From: Botryobacter ruber | GTDB taxonomy: Bacteria; Bacteroidota; Bacteroidia; Cytophagales; Hymenobacteraceae | Length of the DNA stretch: 64,000 nt | NCBI RefSeq assembly: GCF_003347595.2 | Contig: NZ_QCZK02000053.1 | Span: forward strand, 62,001-126,000 | Direction: 5' to 3' | Shown here: positions 9,184 to 18,098 of the stretch, in pieces | Numbering within the stretch: the first letter of the stretch is position 1 | Layout of the letters: each line of letters begins with the position of its first letter | Notes under the pieces: model-generated | What the model was told of the DNA's origin: nothing | The model's database searches: none | What the model saw: the letters and a program-made list of their open reading frames with translations, nothing else | Program-made: the position numbers and the translations under genes

Positions 9184-11919
9184 ATGCAAAAAATTATCTT
9201 TCTCCTGCTGCTGGTACTGGTAGTATCGGTAAGCCAGGCACAAAACCGGGGTGCTGTAGCAGGAACGGTAACGGATGGCGAAGATGCTTCGCTCCTGGAG
9301 TATGCCACAGTAGCCGTAGTAGAACCCCGGGATTCGTCGCTGATCTCGTACACGCTGACGACCAAAGAAGGCACATTCACGCTGCGTAACCTGCCGGCAG
9401 AGCAGCCCCTGAAAGTGATAGTTTCGTTTGTGGGCTACCAGAACTTCCGCAAGATTATTCAGCTGCAGAAAGGTGAAACGCTGGATTTTGGAAGCATAAA
9501 GCTAAGCAAAAATGTTCAGTTGGCAGAAGTAACGGTTACCGGGGAGCGGCAGCCGGTTGTTTTCAAAAAAGACACCATCGAGTTTAACGTTGAAGCTTTC
9601 AAGACCCGCCCCAACGCCGTGGTAGAAGACCTGCTCAAGAAACTGCCCGGCCTGCAGGTAGATATTGACGGTACCATTACCGTGAACGGACGGAAAGTAT
9701 CGAAAATAACGGTTGATGGAAAAGACTTCTTTGCCAGCGATATTACCGTGGCTTCTAAAAACATAGACGTTTCGCTGGTTGACAAGGTACAAGTAATCGA
9801 CGACCGCGAAAATGACCCGGACCGCCTGAAAAACGATGCAGAGGTAGATAAAATTATTAACCTGAAGCTGAAGCGGGCCATCAAGAAAAGTGTATTTGGC
9901 AAAGTGTATGCCGGCCAGGGCACTCGCGACCGTTTTGAAGCAGGGGGTATGCTGAACATGTTCCGCGACACGCTGCAGCTGAGCGTAATTGGGTTCGGCA
10001 ACAACGTAAACCGGGCTGCCTTCTCCAACAGCGATCTGCATAGCCTCGGCGGCTTCGGCAGGAGCGGCACCTCCACCTACGAGGCGGGTGTGGATGTGGG
10101 CGGCAGAAGCTGGGGCATACAGAACATCGGGTCCGGTGGCTTTAACCTGAACTACGATCTCCCCAAAAAGCTAAAAACCAACCTGATGTATTTTTACAAC
10201 AATTCGGTAAATAACAGTGAGAGCGATGGTTATTCTATCCTGCCGGTAAAAACAGACACAACTTTATTCACCGACAGAAGCTCCAGGTACACAAACTTCC
10301 AGACAAGGCACAACATAAACGGACTGCTACAATGGACAGTAGATACCGCCTCTAATATTCGGTACCAACCTAAAGTTTCTTTCAACGAATATCGTAGCAT
10401 ATCCAGGGAAAACAGCCTTACCGAAAACAACTATGGCAATACTGTAGCTACACAGCTCAACGATGGCAGAAGAAATGGCAACAGCATGGGCTATGAACAC
10501 AGATTAGCTTATTACCGCCGCTTCAAAAAGAAAGATCAGTCCATAAATATCACAAATAACCTGCGCCTTAACCCCAGCAACAGTACCAACCTAATACTGG
10601 CACACGCTGTCCAATACAAACACCGGAACGGCAATATACTAACAAACAATATCCCTAGCAACCAGGAGCTTTTAGTCGAAGAGGCAACCAACTCCGGCAA
10701 CTTTGATATTTACTACCGCCACCCGCTTTCGAAGAAGGTAGTCTCCGACTGGACTCTGAGCACCCTCTACGAAGGCAACATACAGGAAAGAGCAACTTAT
10801 AAGTATAACCCCGAAACTCAATTGACCGAGGAATTCCTGCCCGACCAGAGCTCAGATGTACAGCGTGATCAACTGACGTACCGTATCCGCCCAGGCCTAA
10901 CCTGGAACATTTCTAATAAAAAGCGGTTGCAGGCATCGGCTGTTCTGCAAAAGCAGAATGTCTTTAATACCTTCAAAAGCATTGACCAGGAAATAAACAG
11001 AAGCTATTACCACGTGCTACCAAGCCTTAGTTATTCTGCTGGGCAGTTATCGATTAACTACAACATGAATTTGCGGCAGCCTTATATCTCGCAGTTACAA
11101 CCAGCTGTTATGGTCTGGGGCTTGTACAGGTCGTCGGGTAACCCGGATCTGCGGCCAGTTAAAAGCCACTCTGTTTATATGTCGTACCGAAAAAATATAC
11201 CGGCATCGCAGATCGATTACAACATAAGTACCAATGCCTCCCTCGACGAAAACTCAATTATACAAGCCACTATCGTAGATGCCTCAGAAGGCACTACTTT
11301 TAATAAACCTATTAATTCGGGTGTATACAGTTATACCTGGAGCCATATGCAGGTAAGCAAACGTTTTAAGAAGGTGCATGATATCCAGGCCAGAATTTCC
11401 TTGTCGCTTAATATGAACACCAATATGCGGCCAATATACATGAACAAGCAGGAAGACACGCAGCACCAGTACAGCCCGGGCTTAAGCAGCTATTTCTCCC
11501 TGAGCTGGAAAGAGCTTGTGCAGCTGGAGCCAAACTATTCTTACTCCAGAAATTTCAACAGGTACGCCGTCAACACCGAAAACAATATCAACTCGTTCAG
11601 CCACCGATTGAACAACATGATACGGGTATCGTGGCCTAAGAAAGTAATTTGGGAACTTAACCAACAATACACCTACAACTCGCTCATACAGCGTGGCTTT
11701 CAGAAATCAACTAACCTGTTGCATGGGTCTGTGTCGTTGCAGATGCTCCCAAAAGACAAAGGGCAGCTGAAACTAACCTGCTTCGACCTCCTAAACGAGA
11801 ACAGAGGTATCTACAGCTATGTGTATGACAGAGAGCAATCTACCGGCACCCAACTCGTGCTGCGCCGCTACTTCATGCTCACGTTCCAGTACAACTTTAA
11901 CAAGACGGTAACGAAGTAA
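9184..11919 (+). CDS. Outer-membrane beta-barrel protein with CarboxypepD_reg-like and plug-like domains (TonB receptor relative)
   Basis: 911 aa outer-membrane protein. Signal peptide (residues 1-19, ending SQA), a carboxypeptidase-regulatory-like beta-sandwich (about 22-110: GAVAGTVTDGEDASLLEYATVAV), then a plug-like segment (VEDLLKKLPGLQVDIDGTITVNGRKVSKITVDGKDFF) and a long C-terminal region of alternating aromatic strands ending in an aromatic-rich strand (YFMLTFQYNF). This is the OMP_b-brl_3 type of TonB-dependent-receptor relative, common in Bacteroidota and usually not SusC itself; no SusD gene follows. The substrate is unknown. It stands alone, followed by a 150-bp palindromic element. 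Confidence 0.85.
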   Translation: MQKIIFLLLLVLVVSVSQAQNRGAVAGTVTDGEDASLLEYATVAVVEPRDSSLISYTLTTKEGTFTLRNLPAEQPLKVIVSFVGYQNFRKIIQLQKGETLDFGSIKLSKNVQLAEVTVTGERQPVVFKKDTIEFNVEAFKTRPNAVVEDLLKKLPGLQVDIDGTITVNGRKVSKITVDGKDFFASDITVASKNIDVSLVDKVQVIDDRENDPDRLKNDAEVDKIINLKLKRAIKKSVFGKVYAGQGTRDRFEAGGMLNMFRDTLQLSVIGFGNNVNRAAFSNSDLHSLGGFGRSGTSTYEAGVDVGGRSWGIQNIGSGGFNLNYDLPKKLKTNLMYFYNNSVNNSESDGYSILPVKTDTTLFTDRSSRYTNFQTRHNINGLLQWTVDTASNIRYQPKVSFNEYRSISRENSLTENNYGNTVATQLNDGRRNGNSMGYEHRLAYYRRFKKKDQSINITNNLRLNPSNSTNLILAHAVQYKHRNGNILTNNIPSNQELLVEEATNSGNFDIYYRHPLSKKVVSDWTLSTLYEGNIQERATYKYNPETQLTEEFLPDQSSDVQRDQLTYRIRPGLTWNISNKKRLQASAVLQKQNVFNTFKSIDQEINRSYYHVLPSLSYSAGQLSINYNMNLRQPYISQLQPAVMVWGLYRSSGNPDLRPVKSHSVYMSYRKNIPASQIDYNISTNASLDENSIIQATIVDASEGTTFNKPINSGVYSYTWSHMQVSKRFKKVHDIQARISLSLNMNTNMRPIYMNKQEDTQHQYSPGLSSYFSLSWKELVQLEPNYSYSRNFNRYAVNTENNINSFSHRLNNMIRVSWPKKVIWELNQQYTYNSLIQRGFQKSTNLLHGSVSLQMLPKDKGQLKLTCFDLLNENRGIYSYVYDREQSTGTQLVLRRYFMLTFQYNFNKTVTK

Positions 11920-11928
11920 ATTATCTGA

Positions 11929-12078
11929 ACCGTTGATGGTAGTGATGAAATGATTTTTGTGATTTCATGTTTGCTTTTGAGAATGGATTCATGAATTAAT
12001 AGAACTCAACTTATTCTCAGTCGTCTGCAAGAGGTAATGTAAAATCACATACATCATTCCATCACTACTATCAACGGT
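11929..12078. repeat. 150-bp imperfect palindromic element (MITE-like or bidirectional terminator)
   Basis: Arms of about 40 nt: the left (from 11929) begins ACCGTTGATGGTAGTGATG and the right (ending 12078), read in reverse complement, begins ACCGTTGATAGTAGTGATG, with only a few mismatches along the arms. Weaker symmetry continues inward (GAGAAT on both sides). No target-site duplication is evident. It fills the gap between the beta-barrel gene and the ABC ATPase gene. Confidence 0.75.
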
Positions 12079-12087
12079 CTAAAATAG

Positions 12088-12095
12088 TATCTTTG
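12088..12095 (+). promoter_or_regulatory. Candidate -7 promoter element for the ABC ATPase gene
   Basis: TATCTTTG, an exact TAnnTTTG match, followed by CAG, 27 bp upstream of the ATG. It lies just outside the right arm of the palindromic element. Confidence 0.45.
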
Positions 12096-12121
12096 CAGGC
12101 AAAACAGATTCTGAAACACCA

Positions 12122-13627
12122 ATGCCTGCTCAAAAGCCACTGCTCTCGCTCAACAACATCACCGTTCGCTACCTGACCAATACACTCTTCACCGACCTGA
12201 CTTTCCGTGTGAATAAAGGGGAGCTGTGGGCGCTGGTGGGCGAGAGTGGTTCGGGCAAACGCGACCTGCTCGATACCATTGCCGGCAAAAACAACGTGAC
12301 CAGGGGCAGCGTGACGCATCATTATTTCCAGGAGTACGTGCAGCAACTGGAAAAGCACAACCCGCTCACCACCTTCCTGGACCTGCAGGCAACCGTGCCG
12401 CAGAAGCACGATTTCACGAACCTGTGCAACGTCCAGAGCTTTTACTACCAGCAGCGCTACAACTCCTACGACTCCGAAGACGCCCTCACCGTAGAACGCC
12501 ACTTAGCAACTATTAAACCGGCCGCAGGAGTGCCCGCTTTCTGGACATTGGAAAAAGTGATCGCCAGGTTCAACCTTACCGACCTGCGCCACAAGCACCT
12601 GATCAAGCTTTCGAACGGCGAAACAAAACGGGTGCTGCTGGCGGCTGCGCTACTCAAAAATCCACGCCTGCTGCTCATGGACAACCCGCTGATGGGGCTG
12701 GATGTAGACGCCCGTGCCGCCTTTAATGAAACGCTACGCCAGATTGCTGCTTCCGGCATTACGGTCATTATGGCCACCTCGCCAAAAGAAGTACCCGATG
12801 CCATCACGCATGTAGCTGTTTTGAAAAAGGGGAAATTAGAAAAGACAGAGAAGCGGGAGGAGTATGAGCCGGAGCAGGTTGTATTCACGCCACCCCCTGC
12901 CCTGCCCGAAGCAGAACTGCTCGATTTACTGTCCTACAACCCGCCGGCGGTTTACGATTCTGTTGTGCAGATGAACAATGTTTCCATCAAATACGGCGAC
13001 AAGCAGGTGCTCGACGGGGTGGACTGGCACATCCGGCAGGGGGAGCGCTGGGCGCTGCTGGGGCACAACGGAGCCGGTAAAACTACTTTGCTCAGCCTCA
13101 TCAACGGCGATAATCCGCAGTCGTACGCCAAAAAGATAGCGCTCTTTGGCCGCAAACGGGGCAGCGGCGAATCGATCTGGGACATCCGCCGGCGCATCGG
13201 TTTTGTGTCGCCGGAGCTGTTCCAGTACTTCCCCAAAGGCAGCACCTGCCACGAAGTAGTAGAATCGGGAATGTACGACACGCTGGGCCTGTTCAGGCAA
13301 AGCGAACAAGCCAATGCCGCCATTGCCCTGCGCTGGATGCGCCTGCTCGAAATCGACCAGGAGGCGGCGAACTCGTTCCAGGAGGTCTCGGCGAGTACCC
13401 AACGGCGTGCGCTGCTGGCGCGGGCGCTGGTCAAAAACCCGGCCCTGCTTATCCTCGACGAACCCTGCCAGGGCCTGGACCTGCACGAACAGCTCCAGTT
13501 CCGGCAGCTCCTCGATGCCATCTGCGCCCACAGCCCGACCACCCTCATCTATGTAACACATTACCTGGAGGAACTGCCGCAAAGCATTACCAACGTACTG
13601 CACCTGGAGAACGGGAAAGTGGTGTAA
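12122..13627 (+). CDS. ModF-like protein with two ABC ATPase domains
   Basis: 501 aa, two fused ABC nucleotide-binding domains without membrane segments. Resembles ModF of the molybdate locus, notably LFGRKRGSGESIWDIRRRIGFVS in domain 2, but no molybdate transporter genes are nearby. Domain 1 (about 1-235): Walker A GESGSGKRD (the usual Ser/Thr after Lys is Arg), signature LSNGETKR, Walker B LLLMDNP. Domain 2 (about 275-501): intact Walker A GHNGAGKTT, degenerate signature VSASTQRR, Walker B LLILDEP. In a head-to-tail pair this would give one normal and one degenerate ATP site. Could be a molybdate-related or a regulatory ATPase; function unproven. Confidence 0.75.
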   Translation: MPAQKPLLSLNNITVRYLTNTLFTDLTFRVNKGELWALVGESGSGKRDLLDTIAGKNNVTRGSVTHHYFQEYVQQLEKHNPLTTFLDLQATVPQKHDFTNLCNVQSFYYQQRYNSYDSEDALTVERHLATIKPAAGVPAFWTLEKVIARFNLTDLRHKHLIKLSNGETKRVLLAAALLKNPRLLLMDNPLMGLDVDARAAFNETLRQIAASGITVIMATSPKEVPDAITHVAVLKKGKLEKTEKREEYEPEQVVFTPPPALPEAELLDLLSYNPPAVYDSVVQMNNVSIKYGDKQVLDGVDWHIRQGERWALLGHNGAGKTTLLSLINGDNPQSYAKKIALFGRKRGSGESIWDIRRRIGFVSPELFQYFPKGSTCHEVVESGMYDTLGLFRQSEQANAAIALRWMRLLEIDQEAANSFQEVSASTQRRALLARALVKNPALLILDEPCQGLDLHEQLQFRQLLDAICAHSPTTLIYVTHYLEELPQSITNVLHLENGKVV

Positions 13628-13657
13628 CCACACAAAAACCGGCCCTCGGGCTTCAGG

Positions 13658-13743
13658 TAAGGCAGTGGTGGCAGGAGCAGTGAACTTTTTGCACCTGTCC
13701 GGGCAGATTTTAATCTGCAGCCACTCCCACCACTGCCTTTGCA
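13658..13743. repeat. Diverged inverted pair of REP-like units
   Basis: AAGGCAGTGGTGG at 13659-13671 and CCACCACTGCCTT at about 13727-13739 are perfectly complementary. A second small hairpin, GCAGATTTTAATCTGC, lies between them. It follows the ABC ATPase gene and may act as its terminator; no T-run follows. The units are diverged from the window consensus. Confidence 0.55.
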
Positions 13744-13866
13744 CATCAAAAGACCCGCCATGTACACCTTCCGGTTGACTCCCGGCCTGTCGTGCGCATT
13801 CATATGAAAACATTGTAGCGATTTTACGTTAGATAGGGGCAGAAAACACCGACTGAACCCTTTTAT

Positions 13867-15468
13867 ATGATAGCTAGCTTCAGACAGGTAAGTTTACCTG
13901 TCCTTATCGCTGTACTTTCGTTTGGCTGTGCACGTAAGCAATTTTTCGCTCCCACCCCCCTGACAGATGCAGCACAATATGAGCTTTTAAAAAGTGACGC
14001 GCAGGCCAACGTAGATAGTGTAACACTGAAGGCAGGCAAACACTACAAAGCAAGCCGCCTGCACAACCTATTCTGGGGCAAACACTACCGCCCACTCTGG
14101 ACTGCACCGGTCCGGGTAAAGGTTTTTGACATGGATGTGGCCAAAGGCGGTCTTAAGTTTGATAAGCTAGGCGGCGGCATGCAAACCACCAGCCTTACCC
14201 TGGTAGATGAAAACGGCTTTTCCTACGCCCTCCGCTCCATTGACAAAGACCCGATCGATCTCCTGCCCGGCTTCCTGAAAAAGACCTTTGTTGCCAATGT
14301 GCTCCGCGACCAGACCTCTGCCATAAACCCGTATGCTGCACTGGTACTGCCCACCCTGATCGAAGCCGCCGGTATTCCGCATTCCACGCCGGAACTGGTG
14401 TATGTGCTGCCTACCGATACCTCTTTCGGGGAAAACAGCGAAAGATTCCAGGACCGCCTGTTCATGATCGAAGAAAAATACACCGACAAAAAATCCATAA
14501 CCTCTGCCCTCGGCAAAGCCATCGATGTAGTCGGCTCAGACAACATGCTCCACGAACGCTTTGACGAAGACGATCATTTTATCGACCAGCAGGCCTTCGG
14601 TAAAGCCCGCCTCTTCGACATTTTTATCAACGACTGGGACCGGCACGAGGGGCAATGGAACTGGGCGGTGTACAAAGAAAACGGCGAAACCATTTACCGG
14701 CCCATTCCCAAAGACCGCGACAACGCCTTCTTTAAATTTGGGGATGGCATCATTCCCTGGCTGTTCAGCAGGAAATGGGCGCCCCTACGCAAGTTCGAAA
14801 CCTTTACCCGGGACTATAAAGACGTGTATGCCCTGCACATAAATGCGAAGTTTATCGACAGCCGCGCCCTGTCTAAACTCACCTCCCGGGACTTCGATTC
14901 GATAGCGCTCGAGCTGCAAAGCGCCCTGACCGACGAGGTAATAGAGCGGGCTGTTCGGAATTACCCGGATGCAGTCTACAAACTGGAAGGAGCAACAACT
15001 ATTGCCAAACTAAAGAGCAGGCGCGACCAGCTTCCTTACGCGGCACGCGAGTTCTATAAGGTCCTGGCAAAAAAGGTAATGGTGATCGGAACAGACGAAG
15101 AAGACCTGTTTGAGGTAAAACGACTCAACGACGAAGAAACCGCCGTTACTGTAAAACGTAACTCTGATAATAAACTGACTTATCATCGTGTGTTTTATCG
15201 CTCCGAAACCGACAGGATCATACTGCACGGTCTTGACGAGGATGATAAATTTAACGTAAGCGGCGAGGTTAAGAAAGGAATACCGGTTGTGATAGTGGGC
15301 GGAAGAGGAGAAGATGAGATAAAGGATACCTCACGCGTAAAAGGATGGAGCAAGCACACCATCGTGTACGACACCAAAAACGGGACCGACCTGGAAGGCG
15401 GACCTGAAACAAAAGACAACAGGAAAAACGATGTGAGCGTCCATGCTTTCGACCGTGAAGGATTTTAG
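13867..15468 (+). CDS. Lipoprotein of unknown function, DWDRHE family, paralog 1
   Basis: 533 aa, lipoprotein signal with lipobox LSFGC (Cys at about residue 21). I do not recognise a named family; similar domains occur, to my memory, downstream of metallophosphoesterase domains in large Bacteroidota proteins. The central part contains LRSIDKDP, then FINDWDRHEGQWNWA and RPIPKDRDNAFF, a Lys / Asp-Arg-His / Asp-Arg-Asp arrangement like atypical kinases (Fam20C, HipA, CotH). Near the C-terminus HGLDEDDKFNVSG and VGGRGEDEI resemble Ca-binding RTX-type turns. The kinase idea is inference only. A paralog follows immediately. Confidence 0.7.
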   Translation: MIASFRQVSLPVLIAVLSFGCARKQFFAPTPLTDAAQYELLKSDAQANVDSVTLKAGKHYKASRLHNLFWGKHYRPLWTAPVRVKVFDMDVAKGGLKFDKLGGGMQTTSLTLVDENGFSYALRSIDKDPIDLLPGFLKKTFVANVLRDQTSAINPYAALVLPTLIEAAGIPHSTPELVYVLPTDTSFGENSERFQDRLFMIEEKYTDKKSITSALGKAIDVVGSDNMLHERFDEDDHFIDQQAFGKARLFDIFINDWDRHEGQWNWAVYKENGETIYRPIPKDRDNAFFKFGDGIIPWLFSRKWAPLRKFETFTRDYKDVYALHINAKFIDSRALSKLTSRDFDSIALELQSALTDEVIERAVRNYPDAVYKLEGATTIAKLKSRRDQLPYAAREFYKVLAKKVMVIGTDEEDLFEVKRLNDEETAVTVKRNSDNKLTYHRVFYRSETDRIILHGLDEDDKFNVSGEVKKGIPVVIVGGRGEDEIKDTSRVKGWSKHTIVYDTKNGTDLEGGPETKDNRKNDVSVHAFDREGF

Positions 15469-15538
15469 AAAGCCACTACACCCGGACAACAGTAAAACAA
15501 AAACCAACCAGAAACCCACAAGTTTACACGCTCCCTAC

Positions 15539-17182
15539 ATGAACAAATACCAATTGAAAAAATACTTGCTAAAAATAAACCTGCTAATAGGCGCTACAGC
15601 CGCCATGCTTACCAGTTGCAGCGAACGATTCAGTCATACGGTGCAGCAAGTACCCGCTCCACCACAACCAGTTGCAGCCAACGTACCCGACTACAGCGAC
15701 AGCACCATAGTAGTAGCTGCCGGCAAGCACTACGACCGCAGCAGGCTGCACACGTTCTTTTATGGCAAACACTATCGCCCCGCCTGGACCACCCCTGTCG
15801 AAGTAGAAGTGCTGGACATAGGCACAGCCAAAGGCGGATTAAAACCACTGCAGTTGGGCGGCAGCAGGCAAACCATCAACCTGCGCCTTGAAGACTCGGC
15901 AGGAACAGAATATGTGCTTCGCTCCATTGACAAGGAGCCCGCCAGCGCCCTGCCCGAAAAGTGGCAGAAAAGTTACATTGCCAACATTGCCCGCGATGCT
16001 ACCTCTGCCACGCTTCCCTATGCTGCACTCACGCTCCCGCCTATGTTGGAAGCGCTCAACATCTACCATGTAAAACCAGAACTGGTGTACGTACCGCACG
16101 ACCCGCGCCTGGGCGAGTACCTCGACGACATTGGCGGCATGGTGGCTTTGCTCGAAAAACGTCCATCTGGTGATCAATCCAACAACCCCACCATGGGCAA
16201 CGCCGAAAAAGTGACCAGTACCCAATCCATGCTGGAAGACCGGATCTATGATAACGACACCCGGGTTGATGCCCGTTATTTTCTGCGTGCCCGCCTCTTC
16301 GATATGCTTATAGGCGACTGGAGCCGCCACGAAGACAACTGGCGCTGGGCCGAGTTTAAACAGGATTCCATGTTAATGTACAGGGCTATCCCCAGAGACC
16401 GCGACAATGTATTTTACAAACTGAATGATGCCATCATCCCCTGGCTGTTCATGCGCACCGGGCTCAAAAGCCACTTCCAGACATTCCGTCCCAAGATCAA
16501 GAACCTGTCAGACTTAAACAAAAGCGGGCACAACCTCGATAAGATCCTTCTGGCGGAGCTATCCCTGCAGGACTGGCAGGAGGTGGCTGACAGTGTGCAG
16601 CAAGCGCTGACGGATGAGGTAATTGAAAAGGCCTTCAGAAGGATGCCCGATACTATTTACGAAATAACAGCTCCGTCCATTATGGCAAAACTGAAAAGCA
16701 GGCGCGCCCAGCTTCCTGCTGCTGCTGCGTCTTACTACAAATACCTCTCCTGCAATGCAGTGGTAGTAGGCACCGATAAACACGAGCTTTTCGAGGTAAA
16801 TGTGCTATCCGAAAACCAGGTGCAGGTGCAGGTTTATAAAACCAAAAAGGATGGCGATGTGCAGTACCTCTTCTTTGACAGGGTGTATGATGCCAACGTC
16901 ACCCAGGTACTGCAGCTCTACGGGCTCGACGGCAACGATCAGTTTGTGGTGAAGGGAAATGTGGCGCCTAAAATAGAGATCAATATCTGGGGGGGTGCCG
17001 GAGAAGATGCCTACACCGTTACAACAGAAAACAAAAAGCTGGCAAAAAAAATAGCGATCGAAGACTCTATGTACCGCAACACCTACGATGTGGCTAAAAA
17101 AACAAAGGTAACGGTAAACGATAATCCGGCGGCAAACAAATACATAGGCGAAGGCTGGCTCCTGCGGTATTACCTCAACTGA
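15539..17182 (+). CDS. Lipoprotein of unknown function, DWDRHE family, paralog 2
   Basis: 547 aa from ATG 15539; the frame extends upstream to 15443, but this start gives the lipoprotein signal (lipobox MLTSC). It aligns along its whole length with the preceding gene: AGKHYDRSRLH, FYGKHYRPAWTTPV, VLRSIDKEP, LIGDWSRHEDNWRWA, RAIPRDRDNVFYK, then GLDGNDQFVVKG and WGGAGEDAYTV near the C-terminus. The Asp of DWDRH is Ser here (DWSRH), a possible loss or change of activity if the kinase-like reading is right. Tandem duplication with 70 bp between the genes implies co-transcription. Confidence 0.7.
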   Translation: MNKYQLKKYLLKINLLIGATAAMLTSCSERFSHTVQQVPAPPQPVAANVPDYSDSTIVVAAGKHYDRSRLHTFFYGKHYRPAWTTPVEVEVLDIGTAKGGLKPLQLGGSRQTINLRLEDSAGTEYVLRSIDKEPASALPEKWQKSYIANIARDATSATLPYAALTLPPMLEALNIYHVKPELVYVPHDPRLGEYLDDIGGMVALLEKRPSGDQSNNPTMGNAEKVTSTQSMLEDRIYDNDTRVDARYFLRARLFDMLIGDWSRHEDNWRWAEFKQDSMLMYRAIPRDRDNVFYKLNDAIIPWLFMRTGLKSHFQTFRPKIKNLSDLNKSGHNLDKILLAELSLQDWQEVADSVQQALTDEVIEKAFRRMPDTIYEITAPSIMAKLKSRRAQLPAAAASYYKYLSCNAVVVGTDKHELFEVNVLSENQVQVQVYKTKKDGDVQYLFFDRVYDANVTQVLQLYGLDGNDQFVVKGNVAPKIEINIWGGAGEDAYTVTTENKKLAKKIAIEDSMYRNTYDVAKKTKVTVNDNPAANKYIGEGWLLRYYLN

Positions 17183-17201
17183 TTTTACTGGCTTAAAAAA
17201 T

Positions 17202-17294
17202 CTGCTGCAGCTGCCACCACAGCCACTGCTCCTCCACTGGAACAGCTTTTCTTTCCTGCGTGAGCAGCAGCGGCTGTGGTGGCAGCTGCAGCAG
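17202..17294. repeat. Inverted pair of REP-like units
   Basis: Forward unit 17202-17232 and reverse unit 17264-17294, each 31 nt and close to consensus (shared GCTGCAGCTGCCACCAC and complement). The pair can form a long stem with a loop of about 31 nt. It lies between convergent genes and may terminate both. Confidence 0.8.
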
Positions 17295-17333
17295 AACTAA
17301 AACAGCAAAAAAGAGCGCTGCTGATTCAGGCCG

Positions 17334-18095
17334 CTACTCCTCCTCCTGGTTCCGGACTACCACCGTAGCCGATGCCTGGGCCGCCGGGAATACCAGCACT
17401 TCGGCCAGGTTCACGTGCGGCGGTCGTGTTACAATAAAGGCAATGATATCGGCAATGTCTTCTGCATACAAAGGTTTCAGGCCTTTGTACACGTTATCGG
17501 CCTTATCCTTGTCTCCCTTAAACCGCACCTCCGAAAACTCGGTGTGCACCAGCCCGGGGTTTATTTCCGATACCTTTATTCCCTCTTTCACCAGGTCAAG
17601 CCGCATGGCCTGCGACAGAGCATCTACGGCATGTTTGGAAGCGCAATACACATTCCCGTTCGGGTATACCTCTTTTCCGGCAACAGAGCCGATGTTTACG
17701 ATGTGCCCGCTCCTGCGTTTTATCATCAGGGGAATAACGGCCTGGCTCACATACAGCAGCCCCTTCACATTAATGTCCATCATCGCCTCCCAGTCATCTA
17801 CAGCTCCGTGCTGGATCGGGGACATGCCATGGGCATTACCGGCATTGTTAACCAGAACATCAATGGCTTTCCACTCCTCCGGCAAGCTGTTGATGGCCTC
17901 CTGAACTGCCTCCCTGTGCCGCACATCGAAGATAAGCGTGCGCACCGGAACCGAGGTAATCTCCTGCTGCAGCTCTTCCAGGCGTTGGGCTCTGCGACCT
18001 GTAGCAATGATATGGTACCCGTGCCGGGCAAGCAATAGCGCGGTAGCCCTGCCTATTCCGGATGTAGCACCCGTTACTAACGCAATTCTGGGCAT
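17334..18095 (-). CDS. SDR family NAD(P)-dependent oxidoreductase (YdfG-like)
   Basis: 253 aa classical short-chain dehydrogenase. Cofactor loop TGATSGIG (about residues 8-15), NNAG, catalytic Ser in NIGSVAGKEVYPNG and YCASK. The C-terminal part (INPGLVHTEFSEVRFKGD) resembles YdfG-type 3-hydroxy-acid/serine dehydrogenases, which prefer NADP; the GRRAQR segment after beta 2 fits NADP binding. The stop is 3 bp from the REP-side region and its start is 3 bp downstream of the porT stop, so it is probably the last gene of the ubiE-porT transcript. Confidence 0.82.
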   Translation of the reverse strand: MPRIALVTGATSGIGRATALLLARHGYHIIATGRRAQRLEELQQEITSVPVRTLIFDVRHREAVQEAINSLPEEWKAIDVLVNNAGNAHGMSPIQHGAVDDWEAMMDINVKGLLYVSQAVIPLMIKRRSGHIVNIGSVAGKEVYPNGNVYCASKHAVDALSQAMRLDLVKEGIKVSEINPGLVHTEFSEVRFKGDKDKADNVYKGLKPLYAEDIADIIAFIVTRPPHVNLAEVLVFPAAQASATVVVRNQEEE

Positions 18096-18098
18096 CTG

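Noticed and set aside
12122-13627. Interpretation of the ABC protein as a complete molybdate importer component
   Set aside because: No permease or binding-protein gene nearby and no membrane segments; only the ModF-like ATPase part is supported.
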